Source: CAZIVO01 sp964542765
GTDB taxonomy: Bacteria > Planctomycetota > UBA1135 > UBA2386
Direction of reading: 5' to 3'
Assembly (NCBI GenBank): GCA_964542765.1
Contig: CAZIVO010000060.1
Location: forward strand, 1 to 21,441
Length of the DNA: 21,441 nucleotides
The notes below the pieces were generated by a model, which was not told the DNA's origin, ran no database searches, and saw only the letters and a list, made by a program, of their open reading frames with translations. This document shows, in pieces, positions 16,501 through 21,441 of the stretch; position 1 is the stretch's first letter, and the number at the start of each line of letters is the position of its first letter. The position numbers and the translations under genes are program-made.

Positions 16501-16607
16501 ACGGTGTTGATGTCCTTGAGCAGCTTCTGCGACGCGAGCGGCGCCGACCACAGGCCGAGCAGGGCGAGTGAAGCGAAGACGGGGAGGATCTGCGGGGAGA
16601 ATCGCAT
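13512..16607 (-). CDS. ELWxxDGT repeat secreted protein (downstream paralogue)
   Basis: A 1,031-residue secreted protein. The ATG at 16607 is preferred over an upstream start because the signal peptide (MRFSPQILPVFASLALLGLW, cleavage near PLASQ) starts there and an AGAAGG ribosome-binding site precedes it. Residues 64-888 are 17 repeats of about 48 residues, each beginning G-x-E-L-W/Y-K-S/T-D-G-T-x-x-G-T and continuing VKDIxPG...FFxA. The ninth is divergent (EPWVSDGTAAGT followed by QAPPQSSP). A half repeat and a 127-residue C-terminal domain (GCAGS, PLGNGC, ANGLQIVIG motifs) follow. The repeats most likely fold as beta-propeller blades outside the cytoplasm; the function is unknown. A colinear paralogue lies directly upstream. 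I saw no transmembrane anchor or sortase motif. Confidence 0.9.
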   Translation of the reverse strand: MRFSPQILPVFASLALLGLWSAPLASQKLLKDINTVENAGSNPATFVKLGSTTLFAAQNNPVTGRELYQTDGTAKGTTLMVDLRAGVLSSTPLYPTLAGNTTFFSAYVSPDGRELWKTDGTAAGTVLVKNIQPGGGSSTPQQLLAVGSSLIFSAWDDINGRELWKTDGTVAGTVLIKDIVAGTASSSPTRLTLVGPNQVFFVATTPTNGKELWKTDGTPAGTVMVKDILAGTGSSDPQYLMGLGKTLLFSASDGTNGRELWKSDGTAAGTVMVLDVRPGTYSGQPRELTVMGTEVYFRATGGIPTYTGWELWKTDGTPAGTTLVLDIWPGSGSSEPKLLTAIGTTLYFSANAQNTGRELYKSDGTPAGTMLVKDILVGGNPSNPLGLTALGKTLYFSALGAGGQELYKSDGTLAGTVQVADIYPGTDSSSPVNLFAAGSKLLFSANNGKAGKEPWVSDGTAAGTQLLADIEQAPPQSSPDTFAAAGDKVVFRANNGTNGMELWGTDGTTAGTTLLRDIRPGSLSGNPLRMATLGDIVLFAADDGKTGRELWKTDGTANGTSLVMDIRTGLLGSDPNYLLPFDGFVFFAATASPAGRELWKTDGTANGTVLVKDLKVGGGWSSPNNLTVVGKTLFFRAHDNANNHELWKSDGTAIGTNFVQDIRPGNLSSNAAYLRDMGGTLIFRANDGKTGDELWKSDGTANGTTLVKDILPGTGNSGISRITIVNGMAFFVANNGVNGYELWKSDGTASGTVMVKDFRVGPLNSDPRALTNANGTLFFTVYIPGIGRELWKSDGTANGTVMVKDLFTGGNSGCTTDDWGIGLAGSGTRIILEARYSLSVGYELWVSDGTAAGTRQIKDIAPGKFSSRPRRFFTRGETIYFAANDGNSGIELFAVPMQTVGGSYLENYGVGCAGSSGKVPAMSGVGIPSLGNAGFNLQIGNGKPGAPCGMLIGPSKAKFPLGNGCNLLVQSVASIAGVTNQAGVAKFALPIPNNPFLTTASIYVSGAVIDPGGKAFNVAAIANGLQIVIGR
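13944..16418 (-). repeat. 17 tandem ELWxxDGT repeats, period about 146 bp
   Basis: Seventeen consecutive in-frame units average 48.5 residues. Lengths are close to constant except unit 5 (extra PTYT-type loop) and unit 16 (extra residues around GCTTDDWGIG). The DNA is visibly periodic: the minus strand repeatedly encodes a block seen on the plus strand as GTGCCGTCGCTCTTCCAGAG with variants. Unit 9 is the only one with EPW in place of ELW/ELY and a Pro-Pro in its second half. Confidence 0.92.
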
Positions 16608-16941
16608 GGGGGGCCTTCTCGGGGCTTGGGAGGATGGGAGCGCGGACATGCGCGGACACCCTCTAGCATAACCGGACTGTGGGCAGGGGTGCAGTCGGGC
16701 TGCGGGATGTTTTGGTTCGGCCAGACGTGTCAGGGTCCTTTGCCCGCGTCGTGACCGGCGTGTGAGCTGCTTTCGGTGCTTGCGGAGCGGGACCGACGGT
16801 GCTTGCCGGCGACGAGTTTACCGAGCGTAGCCCGTGGAGGCCGCTTGGCGTTGGCGATGCGGCGCACAAAGACAACGGGCGCGGCGCCCTCACCTGAGTG
16901 AGGCGCGACGCGCCCGCCATCGTTAGACCCGACCGGTAGCC
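16608..16941 (-). other. Intergenic region between the ELWxxDGT paralogues
   Basis: This 334-bp gap holds a terminator-like hairpin (16877-16915) near the upstream gene and the leader of the downstream gene. The leader shares a pattern with the leader of the upstream paralogue: GTCCGCGC, a pyrimidine-rich stretch with CCTCCCA, then GAAGG and a C-run before ATGCG. This suggests the duplication included the 5' region. A 10-bp tandem repeat, CGCGGACATG/CGCGGACACC, lies at 16641-16660. The 85-codon minus-strand frame here does not look like a protein. Confidence 0.5.
16877..16915 (-). terminator. Probable intrinsic terminator of the upstream ELWxxDGT gene
   Basis: A long GC-rich hairpin starts 26 nt beyond the TGA at 16942. 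GGGCGCG (16877-16883) pairs with CGCGCCC (16909-16915), GCGC with GCGC, and CTCAC (16889-16893) with GTGAG (16898-16902), giving about 16 bp with a one-base and a two-base bulge and a CTGA loop. On the minus strand it is followed by the T-rich GTTGTCTTTGT. The T tract is interrupted, so strength is uncertain, but position and stem support a terminator separating the two paralogous genes. Confidence 0.65.
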
Positions 16942-19900
16942 TCAGAGGCCGACGATCATTTCCAGACCGTTGGCGATGGCCGCTACACCGAAGGCCTTGC
17001 CACCTGCATCGATGGCGGCACCGGTGAAGTAGATCGATGCTGTCATCAGGTAGTTGTTGTTGGGGACCGGCAGGGTCCACTTGGCGTCACCACTCTTGGA
17101 CGTCACCGACGGGACGCTGATGATCGGCATCACCAGCAGGGTGCAACCGTTGCCCAGCGGCAGCTTCGATTTGGCAGCGCCGGCGAGCAGAACGCAGGGC
17201 GCGCCCGTCTTGGCGTTGCCGAGCCGGAGGGTGAACTTGGCGTTGCCGAGCGACGGTACGCCGATGCCGGACATGTCCGGTACATTGCCGGCGCTGCCCG
17301 CGCAACCCGTTCCGTAGTTCTCAAGGTTGGAAGCGCCGAGGGTGGCCAACGAAACGGAGTGCAGCTCGGTGCCGGTCTTGCCGTCATTGGCGACGTAGAA
17401 CATCGTGCGGCCTATGGTGAAGAACCGGTTGGGGTTCGAGCCAATATTCCCGGGATAGACATCCTTGACCAGCGTGGTGCCGGCCGCAGTGCCGTCGGAG
17501 ACAAAAAGCTCCTTGCCGGTCGCGGGCTTGTTGCCCTTGGCCGCGACGACGACTCGCGTGCCGACGCCGGCGCGAGCGATCTCGAAGGCGGTGAACGGGT
17601 TCAGCGCGGAACCGCCACCTACCCAGATGTCCTTGGTGATCATGGTGCCGGCAGCGGTACCGTCACTCTTCCAGAGTTCCCAGCCGCCGGCCGGATTGGG
17701 GCCGGCGCCGCGGAAGAACAGTGTCCCGTTGGCGGCGACGATGGGACCGCCTATGGAGCTGTACGAACCGGCTCGGAGTTCCTTGACGATTGCGGTGCCG
17801 GCGGCGGTGCCATCGGTCTTGTAGAGTTCGTCGCCGGTCTTGCCATCGTTGGCGTAGAAGTAGCAGGCGCCACCCATCGCCGTTATGGAGGTCGGATTGC
17901 TGCTCCCGGAGCCGACCCGGAGGTCCGCGACCAAGACGGTGCCAGCAGCGGTACCGTCGGTCTTCCAGAGCTCGGCACCGTTCGTGCCGTTGTTGGCGCG
18001 GAAGTAGCCGATGCCACCAACGTCGGTGATGAATCGCACCGTCGAATTACCCGTTCCAGTACGGATGTCCTTGAGCAGGACGGTGCCGGCGGTGGTACCG
18101 TCGGTCTTGTAGATCTCATATCCGGTGCCGTTGCCATAGGCTTCGAAGTAGAGCGCCTTGCCGACCACGGCGAACTGGCCGGGCGAAGCCCAGGAGCCAC
18201 CCGGACGGATATCCTTGACCAGGACGGTGCCGGCCGCGGTACCGTCGGTCTTGAACAGTTCCCGGCCGGGGTTGGGCTTGAGGGCATTGCCGAGCGCGTC
18301 GAAATAGGCCTCTCCATTGAACACGATGATGTTCACGGGGTACCTGGCTTCCGCCCCGGCTTGGAGATTCTTGATCAGGACGGTGCCGGCAGCGGTGCCG
18401 TCACTCTTCCATACCTCTCTTCCGTTCTTGCCATCGATCGCGGAGAAGATCACCAGATTACCGAGCGCGACCATGCTCATGGGCTGACTCGAGGCATTTC
18501 CGGGATTGATATCCTTGACCATGGTGGTGCCGGCAGCGGTGCCGTCACTTTTCCAGAGTTCCTTGCCGTGGAGGCCGTCATCGCAGAAGAAATACAGAGT
18601 GCCTCCTATCCGGACTAAATTGGTCGGATACGAAGGCGGGGGAGCGGTGTTGATGTTGGCGTGCGCGGTACCGGCGGCGGTTCCATCGCTGGTGAAGGGT
18701 TCGCTGCCGATCTTGGCATCGGTGGCGGCGCCGATCAGTTTCTTGCCGGCGGCGGCTAGGTTGCTGACCTCTCCGGATTTGGTCGGTCCCGTCCAGAAGT
18801 CCTTGACGAGCACGGTGCCGGCAGCGGTGCCGTCACTCTTGTAGAGCTCGCGGCCGCCGGCCGCGGTGAAGGCGGAGAAGAACAGGGTTCCGCCGACATT
18901 GGTGAGGGCCTGGGGATTGCTACCCGGAGTGCCTGGATTGATGTCGAGCACCAGGGAGGTGCCAGCAGTGGTACCGTCGGTCTTGTAGAGTTCGCGACCA
19001 AACTTCGTCTTGGCGACCGCCGCGGTGAAGTAGAGCGTCGAGCCGACGGAGGTCATTTGCCGTGGTGTGGAGTTGCCACCACCAGGTTGGAGATCGGCGA
19101 CGCAGACCGTGCCTGTGGTGGTGCCGTCACTCGTCCAGAGTTCGTAGCCGGTCCATGCCGGGTTATGGCCCTGGGCTTCGAAGTAAACCCGCGAGCCGGC
19201 GCTGCGCATGAAATTGGGGCTGCTACTCAGGTTGGCACCGATACGGATGTCCTTGAGCAGGACGGTACCGGCGGCGGTACCGTCACTCTTGAAGAGTTCC
19301 TCGCCGATGCCGGAGCCATCGTTGGCGCTGAAGATCACGGTCTTGCCGATCGTGCCGAAATCCCAAACATCCGAGCTCCCCGAGCCTGTGCGGATGTCCT
19401 TGACGAGAACGGTGCCAGCGGTGGTGCCGTCGGTCTTCCAGAGTTCGTTGCCGGTCTTGCCGTCGGTGGCGCGGAACATCAGGACGTTGGCGCCGAGCAT
19501 TGCTCCGTGGGCGCAGCGAGGTGTCGAGCTGGAGGAGCCTGGACGGATGTCCTTGACCAGCGTGGTGCCGGCAGTGGTGCCGTCACTCTTCCACAACTCG
19601 AGGCCGGTCTTGCCGTCGGTGGCGGAGAAGACAACGTTGTTGCCGATGGCGACCAACTCGCTTGGGCTGCCGTAGCTCCCGCCCGGACGGATGTCCTTGA
19701 CGCGCACGGTGCCGGCAGCGGTGCCGTCACTCTTCCAGAGCTCTCTACCGCCAGCAGCAAGGGCGCTGAAAAAGACAATATTACCGGCCGCGGTCAGCCA
19801 GAGTGGATCGGAACTCAGGTCGCCCTTGCGGATGTCCAGGACCAGCGCAGTCTTGTTGGTAGCGCTGTCGTAGGCGCAGAGCTCACGACCGGTAGTGGTG

Positions 19901-20109
19901 CTGATCGTCGCGGCGAAGAAGGTCTTGGTGCCGACTTGCGCATAGAAGTTCTGGCGCTGATTCGGGCCGCTCGGGCCACCGGGGTTCGAACTGTCGTCCT
20001 GAGTGGTGTTGATGTCCTTCAGCGCTGCTTGGGAGGGCAGTGGCGAAGACCAAAGGCCGATGAGGACGAGGCAGGAGACGACGGAGAGAATCTGCGGGAA
20101 GAGGCGCAT
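16942..20109 (-). CDS. ELWxxDGT repeat secreted protein (upstream paralogue)
   Basis: A 1,055-residue secreted protein and paralogue of the next gene. The ATG at 20109 follows an AAGAAGG ribosome-binding site and opens the signal peptide MRLFPQILSVVSCLVLIGLW. From residue 74 there are 17 repeats: a degenerate first unit (GRELCAYDSATNKT) and 16 recognisable G-x-E-L-x-K-S/T-D-G-T-A/T-A-G-T units. The ninth is divergent (EPFTSDGTAAGT followed by NTAPPPSYP). A half repeat and a 127-residue C-terminal domain (LENYGTGCAGSAG through LEMIVGL) follow, the same length as in the paralogue. An extracytoplasmic beta-propeller-like structure is likely; the biological role is unknown. A terminator-like hairpin follows the gene. 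Confidence 0.9.
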   Translation of the reverse strand: MRLFPQILSVVSCLVLIGLWSSPLPSQAALKDINTTQDDSSNPGGPSGPNQRQNFYAQVGTKTFFAATISTTTGRELCAYDSATNKTALVLDIRKGDLSSDPLWLTAAGNIVFFSALAAGGRELWKSDGTAAGTVRVKDIRPGGSYGSPSELVAIGNNVVFSATDGKTGLELWKSDGTTAGTTLVKDIRPGSSSSTPRCAHGAMLGANVLMFRATDGKTGNELWKTDGTTAGTVLVKDIRTGSGSSDVWDFGTIGKTVIFSANDGSGIGEELFKSDGTAAGTVLLKDIRIGANLSSSPNFMRSAGSRVYFEAQGHNPAWTGYELWTSDGTTTGTVCVADLQPGGGNSTPRQMTSVGSTLYFTAAVAKTKFGRELYKTDGTTAGTSLVLDINPGTPGSNPQALTNVGGTLFFSAFTAAGGRELYKSDGTAAGTVLVKDFWTGPTKSGEVSNLAAAGKKLIGAATDAKIGSEPFTSDGTAAGTAHANINTAPPPSYPTNLVRIGGTLYFFCDDGLHGKELWKSDGTAAGTTMVKDINPGNASSQPMSMVALGNLVIFSAIDGKNGREVWKSDGTAAGTVLIKNLQAGAEARYPVNIIVFNGEAYFDALGNALKPNPGRELFKTDGTAAGTVLVKDIRPGGSWASPGQFAVVGKALYFEAYGNGTGYEIYKTDGTTAGTVLLKDIRTGTGNSTVRFITDVGGIGYFRANNGTNGAELWKTDGTAAGTVLVADLRVGSGSSNPTSITAMGGACYFYANDGKTGDELYKTDGTAAGTAIVKELRAGSYSSIGGPIVAANGTLFFRGAGPNPAGGWELWKSDGTAAGTMITKDIWVGGGSALNPFTAFEIARAGVGTRVVVAAKGNKPATGKELFVSDGTAAGTTLVKDVYPGNIGSNPNRFFTIGRTMFYVANDGKTGTELHSVSLATLGASNLENYGTGCAGSAGNVPDMSGIGVPSLGNAKFTLRLGNAKTGAPCVLLAGAAKSKLPLGNGCTLLVMPIISVPSVTSKSGDAKWTLPVPNNNYLMTASIYFTGAAIDAGGKAFGVAAIANGLEMIVGL
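17374..19890 (-). repeat. 17 tandem ELWxxDGT repeats, period about 148 bp
   Basis: Seventeen in-frame units average about 49 residues. The first lacks the SDGT core and the ninth carries EPF with Pro-rich residues. Unit lengths vary at the same places as in the paralogue: a longer loop at the end of unit 5 (GHNPAWT) and a longer unit 16 (ALNPFTAFEIARAG). DNA identity between units is high in the SDGTAAGT coding part and low in the second half. Confidence 0.92.
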
Positions 20110-20433
20110 GGGGAACCTTCTTGTGCTGCTGGGAGGAAGTGGAAGGGATTGGGAGTGAGGCGCGGACGGTCGCGCCAAGCTTGTAAAAGATTAGCACGGA
20201 ATCATTCGTTGGGGGCGAGTCGGCTGCCTCAGGGAGAAAATCTGCGAGACCGGGGGGGGGTGAAGTGGCGAACCCCCGATGCTGACGCGCTTACGGATTT
20301 TCGGTAGCGGTGGGGAGGGCGAGTTAGGGATGAGCTTTCCGTGCTGCCTCAGGCGAGGCGTCAGATCGGTCGAAGTGCCGATGGTGACGCTGGTTCCGGG
20401 GCAGGGAACTCGACCGAGATAGGGTTGCCTGTT
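20110..20433. other. Divergent intergenic region with G9 tract and 11-bp direct repeat
   Basis: This 324-bp gap lies between the divergent ELWxxDGT and protease genes and should contain both promoters; no convincing -35/-10 pair was identified. It contains a run of nine G (20252-20260), part of which can pair as GGGGGT with ACCCCC (20256-20261 with 20272-20277). An 11-bp direct repeat GCTGCCTCAGG occurs at 20223-20233 and 20343-20353, exactly 120 bp apart, and the second copy also forms a small GCCTC/GAGGC hairpin. No small gene was recognised. Confidence 0.5.
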
Positions 20434-21420
20434 ATGAGCATGAGTATGGCGAGCCGAAAATCACTTCTCGGAGCCGGGATGGTTCTTCCGGCTCTGCTCG
20501 CGGGCTGTCATTTCGCCCCCTCGGCAGGGCAGAGTAGGGCCTGGGTCTATGAGCGGGTCATGGCGGCGTCGGTCGAGGTGCTGGTGGACAATCACCTGAG
20601 CGGTTCGGGCTGGATCGCGGATCCGAGCGGTTGGGTGGTGACCGCGGCCCACATGGCTTCGGCGAGGATCGAGGTTCGCACCAGCGTCGGCCGGTTCAGC
20701 GCCGAACTCGTGGCGACGGATCGAGGCCAGGACCTGGCCCTGCTTCGCCTGCCCGAACGTGCGCAGGGTTATCCCTCGGTGCCGCTCGCGTCGCACCTCC
20801 CCGGAGTGGGGGCCGAGATCTTCCTGATGGGCGCCCCGATCTATCGCCACGGCGTTTTCTTGCCGGGCCGCGTGGCCCGGCCGACACCGGCCTTCGAATA
20901 CCTGGGTAACGAGGGACATTACGTGCGGGTGATCCACGTGGCGGCGCAGACCCCGCGGGGCACTTCGGGTGGCCCGTGGGTGAATGGCCGCGGTGAGGTC
21001 GTTGGTTTGCAATCGGGAATGATGTTGCAGGACAAGGCTGCCGCCGGGATTGCCTTCCTCATTCCGTTGGAAGATCTGCGAAGATTGCTGGCGGCCAAGA
21101 GCCATATCGACACTGCTACCCTCGGTGCGGCCTGCGAGGAACTTTCCGAGCAGTCGGCCGCTGTCCTGGTGAAGTATCCACCCCGGGCCGAGGGAGTGAT
21201 CCTGCGCCGGGTGCTCAAGGGGAGTCCTGCGCACCGTGCTGGCCTTGCTGACGGCGATCTGGTGGTCGGTGCCGGAGGTCTTCCGATCCGCTTGCGCGAT
21301 GAGTTGCTGTCGCGAGTTCGCGCACTCGAGCCCGGATCGAAGATCGAGCTTTCGATCCTCGACCCATCGGCGCAGACCCCCCGCACAGTGACCGTCGAAC
21401 TCGGATCCCTGCTCCGCTGA
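20434..21420 (+). CDS. HtrA-like trypsin/PDZ serine protease, lipoprotein
   Basis: A 328-residue envelope serine protease of the HtrA/DegP type. The ATG at 20434 (AGGG nine bases upstream; further ATGs at 20440 and 20446) gives a short signal ending in the lipobox LLAGC, with C25 probably lipidated. The trypsin-like domain shows H73 in VVTAAHMAS, D100 in RGQDLALLRL and S178 in PRGTSGGPWV. A single PDZ domain covers about 250-325 (VLKGSPAHRAGLADGDLVVGAGG). HtrA proteases degrade or process misfolded envelope proteins and many assemble as trimers. The protein is shorter than DegP, with one PDZ domain. It is divergent from the large repeat proteins, so a role in their quality control is possible but only suggested by position. 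The gene is complete, ending 21 bp before the window edge. Confidence 0.93.
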   Translation: MSMSMASRKSLLGAGMVLPALLAGCHFAPSAGQSRAWVYERVMAASVEVLVDNHLSGSGWIADPSGWVVTAAHMASARIEVRTSVGRFSAELVATDRGQDLALLRLPERAQGYPSVPLASHLPGVGAEIFLMGAPIYRHGVFLPGRVARPTPAFEYLGNEGHYVRVIHVAAQTPRGTSGGPWVNGRGEVVGLQSGMMLQDKAAAGIAFLIPLEDLRRLLAAKSHIDTATLGAACEELSEQSAAVLVKYPPRAEGVILRRVLKGSPAHRAGLADGDLVVGAGGLPIRLRDELLSRVRALEPGSKIELSILDPSAQTPRTVTVELGSLLR

Positions 21421-21441
21421 CGATCCCTACGAAGGGCCTCT

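Noticed and set aside
13944..19890. Periodic repeats considered as a CRISPR or tandem-repeat array
   Set aside because: The period is about 146-148 bp, the repeats stay in frame and encode conserved ELWxxDGT protein units, and there are no unique spacers between short palindromic repeats.
17359..20307. Long plus-strand open frames across the ELWxxDGT genes
   Set aside because: They are periodic only because the minus-strand coding repeats are periodic, and have no start signals or domains.

Overview
The window looks like a GC-rich chromosome segment of a planctomycete, probably from the marine clade whose secreted proteins carry ELWxxDGT repeats and a short Gly/Cys-containing C-terminal domain. 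This is an inference from gene families: a lipoprotein sulfatase, a Tat-exported Gfo/Idh/MocA oxidoreductase, a planctomycete-style toroid-repeat protein, and two giant ELWxxDGT proteins. No rRNA, tRNA, IS element, CRISPR array or integrase was seen. TGA is the usual stop codon of the genes here, so the genome does not read TGA as a standard sense codon.

Layout. (1) 52-2438, plus strand: glutamine-dependent NAD+ synthetase (nadE), then a small UreH/NicO-like membrane protein. (2) 2491-3750, minus: secreted alpha/alpha-toroid repeat protein, convergent with the previous gene. (3) 4140-9161, plus: a tight four-gene cluster of class I aminotransferase, exported PIG-L deacetylase with a C-terminal ThuA/GATase-like domain, HIT protein (ATG overlapping the previous TGA) and N-acetylhexosamine-1-kinase-like kinase. 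(4) 9183-13424, minus: sulfatase lipoprotein, a thioredoxin-like protein interrupted by one in-frame TGA, and a Gfo/Idh/MocA oxidoreductase, all co-directional. (5) 13512-20109, minus: two tandem paralogous ELWxxDGT repeat proteins of about 1,030-1,055 residues. (6) 20434-21420, plus: an HtrA-like trypsin/PDZ lipoprotein.

The most interesting item is the interrupted gene at 10614-11780. The frame is continuous across a UGA at codon 80, and both sides read as parts of one thioredoxin-like protein. A perfect 8-bp hairpin with the 5-nt loop AGUUA (G at loop position 2, followed by U) starts 16 nt after the UGA. This is the geometry of a bacterial SECIS element, so the gene is best read as an exported selenoprotein with a Cys-x7-Sec pair, not a pseudogene. 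It lies between a sulfatase and a sugar-type oxidoreductase, which suggests a role in envelope or periplasmic redox chemistry linked to sulfated-polysaccharide use. The second notable item is the pair of ELWxxDGT genes. Each has 17 repeats, with a divergent repeat at the exact centre (8+1+8) in both copies, so they arose by whole-gene duplication with their repeats kept in register.
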